A DNA stretch of 64,000 bases. It comes from Novosphingobium clariflavum (GTDB lineage: Bacteria > Pseudomonadota > Alphaproteobacteria > Sphingomonadales > Sphingomonadaceae). The translations under genes were made by a program, and so were the position numbers. Location of the stretch: NCBI RefSeq assembly GCF_026420865.1, contig NZ_JAPCWC010000014.1:34272-98271 (forward strand), written 5' to 3'. Positions 16,002 to 25,403 of this stretch are shown in pieces; position 1 is the stretch's first letter; the number at the start of each line of letters is the position of its first letter. Under the pieces are notes generated by a model. It was not told where the DNA came from. It ran no database searches and saw only the letters and a program-made list of their open reading frames with translations.

Positions 16002-17052
16002 GCACAAAGTGCTCAGCTTCGCGGCAAAAGCCGCGGACGTGCTGCGCTTTGCGGCTATCGACCGGATCGGCCGAGACGCCCAGGGCGAGCTCAGCGGGTT
16101 CCAGCGGCCGCAAGTCGCCGCCCATATCCGCGAGATCCGCGACTATCTCGAGAAGCCCGACGCAGTGTTGCCCAACCCGATCGTCGTCGCCTTTACCGAT
16201 CGCGTCAGCGTTGAGGACCTCGGGAATGGCGCCGTGCAGTTGGCGATTGACATGAGCAGCAGCGTTCCCGGATTGGTGGTGGACGGCCAGCAGCGTTTGT
16301 CGGCGCTTGCCGATCTCGACCGCGACTTCCAGGTCTTCGTCTCGGCGCTGATCTGTCGCGACGAGGCGGAACTCCGCCGCCAATTCGTGCTCATCAACAA
16401 TACCAAGCCGCTGCCCAAGTCGCTGATCTACGAGCTGCTGCCGACCGTCGGCGATCTGCCACCGCGGCTCAGCCGGCGGTCGGTCGCCTCCGATCTGACG
16501 GCGCGGCTCAACTTCGAGAACACCGCGCTCAAGGGCTATATCAAGCAGCATACCTGTCCCGAGGGCATCATCGCCGACACGGTGATGCAGAAGATCATCA
16601 TGGAGTCGCTCAGCAACGGGGTGATGCGCGAGCTGATCCGGGGTGCGAAGGGCGAGGAACGCTGTGTGCGGCTGATGTCCAATTTCTTCGACGCAGTGAA
16701 GAAGGTCTGGCCCGAGGCGTGGCACGGCCAGAAGCCAAATACCTCTCGGCTGCTGCACGGCGCCGGCATCCAGGCCATGGGCGACGTCATGGAAGTGCTC
16801 GCCGAGCGCGGGGAGGCGCGGACGGTCGAGGATTTCAGAACCGGGATGGAATGCCTTAAGGACAAGACCGCCTGGACCGCTGGCGAGTGGCATATGGATG
16901 GCGAGGTCCGGCGGTGGAATGGCTTGCAGAACGTCAACCGCGATGTCGCGCTGCTCAAACATTATCTGGTGGGCATCGTGAAGGCGGACCTGCGCAAGAA
17001 GGCCAAGCGGGCGCCGGCGCCGCTGCTTGAGCCCACGGCCGATAGATCATGA
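15946..17052 (+). CDS. dpdB: DGQHR-domain protein DpdB, second copy
   Basis: A 368-residue paralogue of the 13552-14673 protein. The signature DGQQRLSAL is at residue 113, followed by FVLINNTKPLPKSLIYELLP and RLLHGAGIQAMGDVM, matching the first copy position by position. The GTG start at 15946 overlaps dpdA by 56 bases and is chosen because it gives the same N-terminal length as the first copy; an ATG at 15964 is the alternative. It probably acts with DpdA. Two DpdB-type proteins flanking DpdA is unusual, since the Salmonella cluster has one. Basic residues at the C-terminus (KKAKR) could contact DNA. Confidence 0.82.
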   Translation: MPLNQVMTYLAVCAQQSSEHKVLSFAAKAADVLRFAAIDRIGRDAQGELSGFQRPQVAAHIREIRDYLEKPDAVLPNPIVVAFTDRVSVEDLGNGAVQLAIDMSSSVPGLVVDGQQRLSALADLDRDFQVFVSALICRDEAELRRQFVLINNTKPLPKSLIYELLPTVGDLPPRLSRRSVASDLTARLNFENTALKGYIKQHTCPEGIIADTVMQKIIMESLSNGVMRELIRGAKGEERCVRLMSNFFDAVKKVWPEAWHGQKPNTSRLLHGAGIQAMGDVMEVLAERGEARTVEDFRTGMECLKDKTAWTAGEWHMDGEVRRWNGLQNVNRDVALLKHYLVGIVKADLRKKAKRAPAPLLEPTADRS

Positions 17053-17681
17053 GCTACGCGGTCAAGGAGATCTTCAAGACGCTGCAGGGTGAAGGCGCCC
17101 AGATGGGGCGTGCGGCGGTGTTCTGCCGGTTCGCCGGATGCAATCTATGGTCAGGACGCGAGGGCGACCGCGCAACATCGGTCTGCACGTTCTGCGATAC
17201 CGACTTTGTCGGCATGGACGGGAGAGGCGGCGGGCGCTTCGCCGACGACCAAGCCCTAGCCGACGCGATCGAGTCCGAATGGGCTGGCGCTCGGGCCGAT
17301 CGCTACGTCGTGCTGACCGGCGGCGAGCCGCTGCTCCAGGTCGACCAGGACCTGGTCGACGCGTTGCACACGCGCGGTTTCGAAATCGCTATAGAGACCA
17401 ATGGCACACAACCCGCGCCGCGGGGGCTCGACTGGATCTGCGTCAGCCCCAAGGCCGATGCCGAACTGGTGCTACTTGCAGGTAATGAACTCAAGCTTGT
17501 CTACCCGCAGGAGAAGGCGGCGCCCGAGCGGTTCGAGCATCTCGCCTTCGAGCACTTTTTCCTGCAGCCGATGGATTCGCCGACCGCCGCCGCCAATCTC
17601 GAGGCTGCGATCACCTATTGCACCCAGAACCCGCGCTGGCGCCTCTCGCTCCAGTCGCACAAGATGATCGGGATCCGCTGA
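17049..17681 (+). CDS. queE: 7-carboxy-7-deazaguanine synthase QueE
   Basis: A 210-residue radical-SAM enzyme that converts 6-carboxy-tetrahydropterin to 7-carboxy-7-deazaguanine. The iron-sulphur cluster ligands are Cys31, Cys46 and Cys49, in the C-x14-C-x2-C spacing typical of QueE. VVLTGGEPLLQ is the SAM-binding GGEP motif, AIETNGTQ follows, and LQSHKMIGIR is the usual C-terminus. It overlaps dpdB2 by ATGA and queD by one base (TGATG). The product feeds QueC, giving the preQ0 used by DpdA. Confidence 0.95.
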   Translation: MSYAVKEIFKTLQGEGAQMGRAAVFCRFAGCNLWSGREGDRATSVCTFCDTDFVGMDGRGGGRFADDQALADAIESEWAGARADRYVVLTGGEPLLQVDQDLVDALHTRGFEIAIETNGTQPAPRGLDWICVSPKADAELVLLAGNELKLVYPQEKAAPERFEHLAFEHFFLQPMDSPTAAANLEAAITYCTQNPRWRLSLQSHKMIGIR

Positions 17682-18055
17682 TGTTTGAGCTCAGCAAGCA
17701 ATTTCGTTTCGATGCCGCCCACACGCTGGAACGGTCGATCGATACCGAATCGAGCCGCCGCATCCACGGCCACAGCTACCGTGCCGAGGTGACCGTGCGC
17801 GGGCGGCCCGATCCCGCGACTGGGATGATCGTCGATCTCGGCCTGCTCGAGCGCTCGATGGAAGATGCCCGCGATGCGCTCGATCATCGCTTCCTCGACG
17901 AGATCAACGACCTCGGCCCCGCCACGATGGAAAATCTCAGCCGCTGGATCTGGAACCGGCTCTCGCCCGAACTCAACAATCTGTTCAAGGTCAGCGTCTA
18001 CCGCGACAGCAGCGGCGACGCCTGCACCTATTGGGGCGAGGAAGTCGCGGCATGA
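17681..18055 (+). CDS. queD: 6-carboxytetrahydropterin synthase QueD, catalytic Cys replaced
   Basis: A 124-residue protein of the PTPS/QueD fold. The zinc ligands are visible as His14 (FDAAH), His29 and His31 (HGHSY), and the Asp68-His69 pair is kept in ALDHRFL. It should convert dihydroneopterin triphosphate to 6-carboxy-tetrahydropterin. The residue four positions before HGH, Cys27 in E. coli QueD (KCGRLHGH), is Ser25 here (SSRRIHGH). Either serine substitutes, another group acts, or activity is altered. No folE is present, so the substrate must come from the host's GTP cyclohydrolase. It is coupled to queE and queC by overlapping start and stop codons. Confidence 0.9.
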   Translation: MFELSKQFRFDAAHTLERSIDTESSRRIHGHSYRAEVTVRGRPDPATGMIVDLGLLERSMEDARDALDHRFLDEINDLGPATMENLSRWIWNRLSPELNNLFKVSVYRDSSGDACTYWGEEVAA

Positions 18056-18762
18056 CCGGCGACGCTGGCGCGCTCGTCCTTTTCTCTGGTGGGCAGGACA
18101 GCGCCACTTGTCTTGCCTGGGCATTGGACCGGTTCGAGACCGTCGAGACCGTCGGGTTCGACTATGGCCAGCGTCACCGCGTCGAACTCGAATGCCGCGA
18201 CGATTTTCGTGCGCGCATTGTTGAATTGAATCCGGCATGGGCCGCGCGGCTCGGGCCGGATCACAAGCTCGACCTCTCGGTGCTGGGCCAGGTCAGCGAG
18301 ACCGCGCTCACCCGCGATGCCGAGATCGCGTTGCGCGCCGATGGCTTGCCCAACACCTTCGTGCCCGGTCGCAATCTGTTGTTCTTTACGCTCGCCGCTG
18401 CGCTCGCCTCACGCCGCGAACTGCGGCATCTCGTCGGCGGCATGTGCGAGACCGACTATTCGGGCTATCCCGATTGCCGCGACGATACGCTCAAATCGCT
18501 CCAAGTCACGCTCAACCTCGGTATTGGCAGCCGCTCGGTCGTCCACACGCCGTTGATGTGGCTCGATAAGGCGCAGACCTGGGGTCTGGCAAAAATACTG
18601 GGTGGCGAGAAACTGGTCGACCTCATCCGCACCGGCACTCATACTTGCTATCGTGGCGACCACGATCGCTTGCAGGACTGGGGCTACGGCTGTGGCACCT
18701 GTCCGGCTTGCGAATTGCGCATGAAGGGCTGGCAAGAACATCGGAGCAGTTTGGACGAGTAG
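18052..18762 (+). CDS. queC: 7-cyano-7-deazaguanine synthase QueC
   Basis: A 236-residue ATP-dependent enzyme making preQ0 from 7-carboxy-7-deazaguanine. The PP-loop SGGQDS is at residues ~12-17, [11 protein letters not shown] and [10 protein letters not shown] are family motifs, and the C-terminal zinc site is formed by the cysteines in THTCYRG and [14 protein letters not shown]. It overlaps queD by ATGA. With QueE and QueD it completes the preQ0 pathway except FolE. It is followed by 62 non-coding bases, the largest gap in the island. Confidence 0.95.
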   Translation: MTGDAGALVLFSGGQDSATCLAWALDRFETVETVGFDYGQRHRVELECRDDFRARIVELNPAWAARLGPDHKLDLSVLGQVSETALTRDAEIALRADGLPNTFVPGRNLLFFTLAAALASRRELRHLVGGMCETDYSGYPDCRDDTLKSLQVTLNLGIGSRSVVHTPLMWLDKAQTWGLAKILGGEKLVDLIRTGTHTCYRGDHDRLQDWGYGCGTCPACELRMKGWQEHRSSLDE

Positions 18763-18824
18763 CGCTTGCCGTTTTTGGTTGGTTCTCAACCCTCTGTCAG
18801 TAAGATGGCCCTAACGGTGCGATT

Positions 18825-21800
18825 GTGGGGAATCGCCCATCGAGGGATACGGGTCTGTTCAGGGGGATGCTCGTCGAATTGCCCGGGCAAAAGGGCGTCG
18901 GGAAGCTGCAATCTGCGGCCGAGGGCCGCTGCGTCGTCTCGATCTTCCACTCGATCCAGCGCAGCGAAGATATCGAGTGCGAGGTAAGCGCGGTCGTCCG
19001 CGCCTATTTGAGCCCGCAGACCCGGGCCTATGTTCTCGACGACGGGCGTATGCGGGTCGGTCGCATCAGCGACTATCTCCAGCAGGAAAATGGCCTTGTC
19101 ACTTATGAGGTCCGCTTCCCCAACGGGAAGCAAAAAGACTTCAGCGAGATCGACCTATTCGTCCGGCCGTGGAATGCGCCCGAGGATCCGGCCGAAATGC
19201 TCGCGGCCGGCGCCGCCGAAAGCCAGTATCTGCACGACCGCCGGCAAGCCGCGCTGACGCCGCTGCGATCGCTGACCAGTGCGGCTCAAGGTCTGACGTC
19301 GCTGCTCTCGGCCGGGATCGACTTCGTGCCGCACCAAGTCGCAGCGGTGCGCCGCGTGCTCAGTGATCCGATCCAGCGCTATCTCCTCGCCGACGAGGTC
19401 GGGCTGGGCAAGACAATCGAGGCCGGGTTGATCATCCGCCAGCATCTGATCGACAATCCCGACACCGAGGTACTGATCGCGACCCCGTCGGCACTGTGCG
19501 AGCAGTGGCGGCGCGAACTTTCCGAAAAGCTCCGCCTCGACCAGTTCGGCGAGCCCTTCGAATGTTGCTCGCATGCCGAAATCGAGCGGGTCGCGCGAAC
19601 ACCCGATGTTCTGGTGGTCGACGAAGCGCATCATCTGGTTGGACTCGAGGACGGCCCGCTTTCAGCATCGGCGGCTCGGTTGCGCGAGCTCGCCCGAGAC
19701 GTGCCGGTGTTGTTGCTGCTGTCCGCAACGCCGCCGCTTGGCGAGGAGGCTCGGTTCCTGGCACTGCTCAATTTGCTCGATCCGCTGACCCATCCGCTCG
19801 ACGATCTTGACGGTTTTCGCCTGAAGCTCGAACAGCGCCGGGCGATCGGCCGCTTGCTCCTTAGTCTCGACCCGGACGCATCGGGCATTGTGCTGCGCCA
19901 GCGCGGCGCTGAACTAGTCCGTAGCTTTCCCGACGATCCTGTAGTCCAAGAGTTGGCACCGCAGTTGATTGAGGCAACGCGAGAGGCACCCGAACGACTC
20001 GTCGACCTATGCGGCGCGCTCAAGGAGCATATCGCCGACAGCTATCGCATCCACCAGCGTCTGATCCGCTCGCGTCGCGCCGATGCCCAGGGATGGGAGT
20101 TTCGACCACGCGGACCTGATGGCGGCGCCATGACCCATGTGCGCATCGAAGGCGATCCGAGCGACAACCTGGCGGTGCTGCTTGGCACGCTTGAAGACTG
20201 GCGGTCGGCTGCGGTCGACTCGCTAGTCGATGGCGATCCGGGGGTGCCGCTTCTCGCCGCGCGCTACCGCAATCTTCTCGGCGCGGTGTCCGAAGGCGCC
20301 GACGCTCTTCGCGCCTGGCTGGCTGGTGTCATGCCGATCTTCGCCGGCGAGGCGGAAATCCTCGACGCGCTGCGCGAGCAAGCCCAGGACTACGACGATG
20401 CCGACCGCATCGAAACGATGGTCGAAAGCGTGCGGAGGCTGATCAAGACGCTGCGGGCCGACGTCGATCAGCCCAAGATCGTTGTGTTCGCGACGGCTGA
20501 GGCGCTGGCAACCGCGTTCCATCGAGCGCTGGAGGAGGCGCTCGGCGACACACCGTGCTTTCTACTCGTCTCGGGAGGTGACGCGGGCGATGACAAGGAG
20601 GACGGCGTCGCGGCGTTCGCGCAAGCGCCCGATGCCGCGGTTCTCATCGGCGACCAGACGGCCGAAGAAGGTCTCAATCTCAGCTTCTCCGATGCGATCG
20701 TGCATCTCGACCTGCCGCTGAGCGCTGCCCGGATCGAGCAGCGCATCGGCCGCCTCGACCGCTATGGCCGGCGACAGGGGATCATCCGTCACCGGATCCT
20801 CTTGCCTTCGGACGAAGACGAAAGCCCCTTTGCAGCCTGGCAGGCCTTGCTCGCCGACGGCCTGTCGATTTTCCACCGCTCGATCAGCGATGTGCAATTC
20901 CTGCTGGATGATTTCGAGACCCGCGCGCTCGACACCCTGCTGATGACCGGGCCCAATGCGCTAATCGCGCTGGCCGAGGAGATCAAAGGCCAGATCGCCG
21001 ACGAACGAAAGTCTCAGGACGAACAATATGCCCTCGACCGGATCGCGCTTGCAGAGGAACCGGTCGAAACATTCATCCAGGCTCTGGATGACGCCGAAGC
21101 TGATGAGGCGGCGCTCGAGGCTGGCGTCGATCAATGGCTGATCGACACACTGCAACTCAAGAAGCGGCCCTACGCCTGGCCCGAGGAAGATCCGTTCAAG
21201 CTCGGTATAACCAAGCAGACCTTGATCCCGCGCTTGCCGTGGCAACAGCAATTGGAACTCGACGACAGCCAGCCGCTGAGCTGGAAGCGCCGGATCGCGA
21301 CACGCCGGACCGCCGTGACCTTGCTGCGCCCGGGTACGCCGCTCATCGACGTGCTGGCGCGCTTCACGCGCTGGGACGATCGCGGAACCGCGTTCGTCAC
21401 TTATCGGCCGGTCGCGGACTGGCTTGGCGACGCCTGGATCGGATTCAAGCTCTGCTTCACGATCGAGCCCAGTCTCGACATCGCCGACCTGCTCGCGCCG
21501 TCGCGCGCCGAACTTGCCGCGTTACGCCGCGCGCAGCGCTATTTTGCGCAAAGCGAGCAGACCCTGTTCATCGACATCAATGGTGAGATGGTCATCGATC
21601 CTGCGCTGCTCGCCATCCTGTCCAAGCCGTATAACGGGCATGGCAAAGGCCTGAGCGCCGACATCAATCTCGGAAGCCGGCCGCATATCCTCGCCGACTA
21701 TATTGACCCCGCTGTGTTTCCGGCAGTGTGCCGTCGCGTGCGGAACGGCGCGCGGCAAACCTTGTCTGAGCAGCCCGCCGTGCTCGATGCGATCACCGCG

Positions 21801-22001
21801 GCGACGACACTGGCGGCAAGCGATCTACAGCGGCGCCGAAACCGGCTCCAGCGCCGCCAATCGGCCGGCGACTCGATGGCACGCGAGGATATCGCTCTGA
21901 TCGAGTCAATCCTGCCCAGCATCGCATCACCCGCCATCCGGCTCGACGCCATGGGATGTTTCATCCTGGGTGGGGCGCTCACGAGGTCCGCTCATGGTTG
22001 A
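18825..22001 (+). CDS. dpdE: DpdE, SNF2-type helicase/translocase
   Basis: A 1058-residue superfamily-2 ATPase. LLADEVGLGKTIEAGLI (~residue 187) is the SNF2 Walker A motif, VVDEAHHL (~264) is motif II, LLLSATPP is motif III and ARIEQRIGRLDRYGRRQ (~636) is motif VI. The long C-terminal part is helical and unassigned. DpdE belongs to the part of the Dpd cluster thought to restrict unmodified DNA. The GTG at 18825 has no good ribosome-binding site. An ATG at 18867 is the alternative and would keep the VGKL N-terminal motif, but its AGGGGG abuts the codon. Confidence 0.87.
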   Translation: MGNRPSRDTGLFRGMLVELPGQKGVGKLQSAAEGRCVVSIFHSIQRSEDIECEVSAVVRAYLSPQTRAYVLDDGRMRVGRISDYLQQENGLVTYEVRFPNGKQKDFSEIDLFVRPWNAPEDPAEMLAAGAAESQYLHDRRQAALTPLRSLTSAAQGLTSLLSAGIDFVPHQVAAVRRVLSDPIQRYLLADEVGLGKTIEAGLIIRQHLIDNPDTEVLIATPSALCEQWRRELSEKLRLDQFGEPFECCSHAEIERVARTPDVLVVDEAHHLVGLEDGPLSASAARLRELARDVPVLLLLSATPPLGEEARFLALLNLLDPLTHPLDDLDGFRLKLEQRRAIGRLLLSLDPDASGIVLRQRGAELVRSFPDDPVVQELAPQLIEATREAPERLVDLCGALKEHIADSYRIHQRLIRSRRADAQGWEFRPRGPDGGAMTHVRIEGDPSDNLAVLLGTLEDWRSAAVDSLVDGDPGVPLLAARYRNLLGAVSEGADALRAWLAGVMPIFAGEAEILDALREQAQDYDDADRIETMVESVRRLIKTLRADVDQPKIVVFATAEALATAFHRALEEALGDTPCFLLVSGGDAGDDKEDGVAAFAQAPDAAVLIGDQTAEEGLNLSFSDAIVHLDLPLSAARIEQRIGRLDRYGRRQGIIRHRILLPSDEDESPFAAWQALLADGLSIFHRSISDVQFLLDDFETRALDTLLMTGPNALIALAEEIKGQIADERKSQDEQYALDRIALAEEPVETFIQALDDAEADEAALEAGVDQWLIDTLQLKKRPYAWPEEDPFKLGITKQTLIPRLPWQQQLELDDSQPLSWKRRIATRRTAVTLLRPGTPLIDVLARFTRWDDRGTAFVTYRPVADWLGDAWIGFKLCFTIEPSLDIADLLAPSRAELAALRRAQRYFAQSEQTLFIDINGEMVIDPALLAILSKPYNGHGKGLSADINLGSRPHILADYIDPAVFPAVCRRVRNGARQTLSEQPAVLDAITAATTLAASDLQRRRNRLQRRQSAGDSMAREDIALIESILPSIASPAIRLDAMGCFILGGALTRSAHG

Positions 22002-24489
22002 CCTCGATGGCCATGACGCCTTTGTCGCCCTGAGCCAATTGCTCATCCGCACTGATAGCGAGGCGGACTGGCAAGCCCGGTCACCCGCGGTCGAGCGTTT
22101 GCGCAAAGCGCTGGTCGACCCGGCACGCCGGGCGAGCGCACTCGATCTAGCCGTGTTGCTCCGCCAAGCCATGACCTATGAGCATGTCCGGCGCGGCGCC
22201 ATGGTGTCCCCCGCTGTCCTGGTGTCGCACCCACGCTTCGACGGGTTCACCAATTGGGATGCGGTCGGGCTACACAACACTTCCGCTGGCGAAGCGCGAC
22301 TGGTGACGCTCCAGCCCTGGAAGCCGGCATGGCTCGTGGCTCCCGGCGACGGCGTCGAAACCCTTGCTGCGTCCGAGGCAACCCGCCGTGAGTTTAACAG
22401 GGCGGGTTGCGAGGGCGATCCATTGCTCGCCGCTGTCGGTCGAACCTCCTATCGCAGCCGCGGACAGCGCGCTGCCGTACGTGCCGCGCTCTCGACCCCC
22501 GCCGGCGCAAGCCTCGTCGTTGCTCTGCCTACCGGCGAGGGCAAGAGCATGATCTTCCAGCTGGTCCAGACGGTCGGCTTCGTCGGCGCGGACCAAGCGG
22601 AAAACCGCGGCGTAACCCTGGTGATCGTCCCTACCGTCGCGCTCGGGGTCAATCACGAACAGGAAGCGGTCGATGTCTGCGGCCTGTCGCGCCCGCTCGC
22701 TTTCCAGGGTGGCAACGACGCTCAGAACAATATTATCGCCGAACGGATCGCCGACGGCACCCAAGGCCTGTGCTTCGCGTCGCCTGAAGCCGCATGCGGC
22801 CGTCTGCGCGACCCGTTGCGGCGCGCGGCCGAGGCAGGTCTGTTGCGCGCGCTGGTGATCGACGAAGCCCATCTCGTCGACCAATGGGGAACGGGCTTTC
22901 GGACCGAGTTCCAGGAATTGAGCGGCTTGCGGCGCGAACTGCTGTCGGCCGCACCGCCCGGCCAAGCGCTGCGCACCATCATGTTGTCGGCGACACTCAC
23001 CGACTCCTCACTCGAAACCTTGCGCTCTCTGTTCGGCGCCGAAAGCAATTTTGAAAGCCTGGCGGCGGTGCAATTGCGGCCCGAACCGGACTATTGGATT
23101 GCGCCATCGACCAACGAGGCCAGCCGAACTGCCCAGGTCCTGGAGGCGCTTCACCACGTGCCTCGGCCGGCGGTGCTTTATGTCACCGAGGTTGCGGCCG
23201 CCAACGCTTGGTATGCGCAGCTGATCGACGCGGGGTTCCGCCGGGTTCGCAAGCTCCACGGCAAGACCGGGCGCGCCGAGCGAGAGGAGATTGTCGGACA
23301 GTGGCGCGACGGCGCACTCGATATCGTCGTCGGAACTTCCGCGTTCGGGCTTGGCATCGATTACGGGCATGCTCGCAGCGTGATCCACGCCTGCGTTCCA
23401 GAGACGCTCGATCGCTTCTACCAAGAGGTCGGGCGCGGCGGGCGCGACGGCAAGGCTGCGCTTTCGCTGATTGTGCCGACAGACAACGACATGGGGATCG
23501 CCGAGCGCATTAACGCCCAGCAAGTCATCAGCATTGATCGCGGCTACCATCGCTGGTCTGCGATGTTCGCGCGAAAGGCCAGCCTTGGGAACGGACGCTT
23601 CGCCGTGCGGATCGACGGCCGACCCGGCACCGATGAACGCGACATCGACATGTTCGGCGATGCCAATACCGACTGGAACTTGCGCACGGTCGCCCTGATG
23701 GCGCGTGCCGGCATTCTGCGACTGCTCGGCACACCCTATCCGCGGATCGAACAGGAGGGCGACTGGCTCGAGATCGAGATCATCGACGATCATCATCTCG
23801 ACCTAGCGCTATGGCAGTCGCGCGTCGAACCCGTGCGCCGGGTCGGCTGGCTTGCCGCCAAGCGCAATCTCGACCTTATGCGCGAATATCTGCGCAACGA
23901 TCGCTGTCCGGCCGCGATCCTTGAAGATTTGTACGGTGCGAACCGGGTCGGACGGACGTGCAGCCGCTGCAGCCGGTGCCGATCTGACGAGGCTTGCCGC
24001 CTCAACAGCGTAGCAGTTGGCGAACCGCGCGGCCCATGGACCGAGCCGCTCGATCCGCTGGTCGCCAATCTTTTCGACCGCGATCTCCGGCTTTTGGTCA
24101 GCTATGATCCCGGTGACCTCGCACGCAACGCGTCGCGCCGGCTTGGTGACACGCTGCAGCGCCTAGCGCAGGCCCGTCTCGCCAAGTTGATCACACTCGG
24201 CCCGCAGCCGTTCGACATGGGCCGGGTTCTCAAGTTTGCGGAAAAGTTGGCATTCTTCGTCAGCGACCTGTCCTCGCTTGCCTTATCGCGCCTTCCGCGT
24301 GGCCCCGAACTTGTCATGGTCGGCGACCGGCAAACACTCGAGCCGCAGAACCTCGCGCCGCGGCCTGATAATCCTCGGATCTTCCTGGCCCCAATTGATC
24401 AGCCCGCCCCAGATGGACGCAGATTGAAAGATGTATTTGGCGGTCGGACGCTGACGCTCGACGAGTTTAATGCAAGAGTAGCCCAATGA
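21994..24489 (+). CDS. dpdF: DpdF, RecQ-like helicase
   Basis: An 831-residue superfamily-2 helicase of RecQ type: YRSRGQRAAVRA (Q-like motif), LPTGEGKSMIFQ Walker A (~179), VIDEAHLVDQWG (~288), IMLSATLT, and FYQEVGRGGRDG motif VI (~477). A cysteine cluster (CSRCSRCRSDEAC, ~655) probably binds zinc, as in RecQ. It overlaps dpdE by 8 bases. It is presumed to unwind or scan DNA during restriction, though no activity is established for this copy. The GTG at 21970 is an alternative start. Confidence 0.87.
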   Translation: MVDLDGHDAFVALSQLLIRTDSEADWQARSPAVERLRKALVDPARRASALDLAVLLRQAMTYEHVRRGAMVSPAVLVSHPRFDGFTNWDAVGLHNTSAGEARLVTLQPWKPAWLVAPGDGVETLAASEATRREFNRAGCEGDPLLAAVGRTSYRSRGQRAAVRAALSTPAGASLVVALPTGEGKSMIFQLVQTVGFVGADQAENRGVTLVIVPTVALGVNHEQEAVDVCGLSRPLAFQGGNDAQNNIIAERIADGTQGLCFASPEAACGRLRDPLRRAAEAGLLRALVIDEAHLVDQWGTGFRTEFQELSGLRRELLSAAPPGQALRTIMLSATLTDSSLETLRSLFGAESNFESLAAVQLRPEPDYWIAPSTNEASRTAQVLEALHHVPRPAVLYVTEVAAANAWYAQLIDAGFRRVRKLHGKTGRAEREEIVGQWRDGALDIVVGTSAFGLGIDYGHARSVIHACVPETLDRFYQEVGRGGRDGKAALSLIVPTDNDMGIAERINAQQVISIDRGYHRWSAMFARKASLGNGRFAVRIDGRPGTDERDIDMFGDANTDWNLRTVALMARAGILRLLGTPYPRIEQEGDWLEIEIIDDHHLDLALWQSRVEPVRRVGWLAAKRNLDLMREYLRNDRCPAAILEDLYGANRVGRTCSRCSRCRSDEACRLNSVAVGEPRGPWTEPLDPLVANLFDRDLRLLVSYDPGDLARNASRRLGDTLQRLAQARLAKLITLGPQPFDMGRVLKFAEKLAFFVSDLSSLALSRLPRGPELVMVGDRQTLEPQNLAPRPDNPRIFLAPIDQPAPDGRRLKDVFGGRTLTLDEFNARVAQ

Positions 24490-25403
24490 GTATAGTTACA
24501 ACTGCCCAAGCTGTTCCGAGTCGATTGTTCGCGATCTATGCCGCCTTGTTCGACAGCGAAAATGGTGAAGTCAAAGACCGGATCGAGGCCTGGGCCACTC
24601 CGCCGTCACTCAGTGGACGCGGCGGCGATGATGATGGCGAGTCGACCACGACGTTGTTCAGCAACACGCTTGCCGAAGCACGGCGCATCGGTCTGGTCGA
24701 AGAGGTTGAAGACAAGTTGCGTCTGACCGCCGACGCACGCGGCGGCGGCAAAAAAGGCAAGGGCAGCGAGACGTTCTTCTTGGCTTTCCTGCGGCGCACC
24801 TTGTTCGATCCGACGCGCGCAGCCGAAACACAGCAGGCCGGCTTCATGGTCGCCCTGTCCTGGTTTCTGAGTTCTAGCCCGCTGCGGCCGATGAATTTCT
24901 CCGAGGCGCCGCAAAACAATCTAAAAGCGCAGATCGGGGATCACGCGTCGAAGACCGAATTGACCTCGCTCAATCGCTATCAGAACTTCCTGTATTGGGC
25001 GCGTTATCTCGGCTTCGCCACCATCGTCGGCGGTGGCAGCGATGCCGAGGACGTCACCTCGCGCCGGGTGATCCCCGATCCGGTTAAGGCAATCGAAAGC
25101 GCGCTCCCCGCCATCTTCTCCGAGGGCAACGACCTACCGATCGAGCAATTCATGATGCGGTTGGCAGCGATCTTTCCGGTCTTTGAGACCGGCAGTGTTC
25201 GCCAGGACTATGAAGCCATGCGGCTCACCCCGCTGGCGGACGGCGACAAGCGTCTCTCGATCACCACCAGTCTTGCGCTGCAGCGGCTTGCCGACCGCCA
25301 GCGTCTGACTATGGCGACCGTCGCCGACGCACCCGGCCGTATTCTCGATTTCGGCTCGCGCGAAGGTCGCGTGAGCCGTATCGCGCTGCGAGAGGCGGCA
25401 TGA
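24486..25403 (+). CDS. dpdG: DpdG, unknown-function Dpd protein
   Basis: A 305-residue protein between dpdF and dpdH, overlapping both by ATGA. No enzyme motif is recognised. The N-terminal half has winged-helix-like segments (RLFAIYAALFDSENGEVKDRI, AEARRIGLVEEVEDKLRLTADA), and MNFSEAPQNNLK and NFLYWARYLGFATIVGG are characteristic of DpdG proteins as I recall them. It is assigned from position and length, since DpdG is about 300 residues next to the large ATPase DpdH. Confidence 0.72.
   Translation: MSIVTTAQAVPSRLFAIYAALFDSENGEVKDRIEAWATPPSLSGRGGDDDGESTTTLFSNTLAEARRIGLVEEVEDKLRLTADARGGGKKGKGSETFFLAFLRRTLFDPTRAAETQQAGFMVALSWFLSSSPLRPMNFSEAPQNNLKAQIGDHASKTELTSLNRYQNFLYWARYLGFATIVGGGSDAEDVTSRRVIPDPVKAIESALPAIFSEGNDLPIEQFMMRLAAIFPVFETGSVRQDYEAMRLTPLADGDKRLSITTSLALQRLADRQRLTMATVADAPGRILDFGSREGRVSRIALREAA

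Noticed and set aside
14670..18762. A tRNA queuosine biosynthesis operon
   Set aside because: QueF, QueA and QueG are absent, and the TGT-like gene is joined to DGQHR proteins and helicases, as in Dpd clusters.
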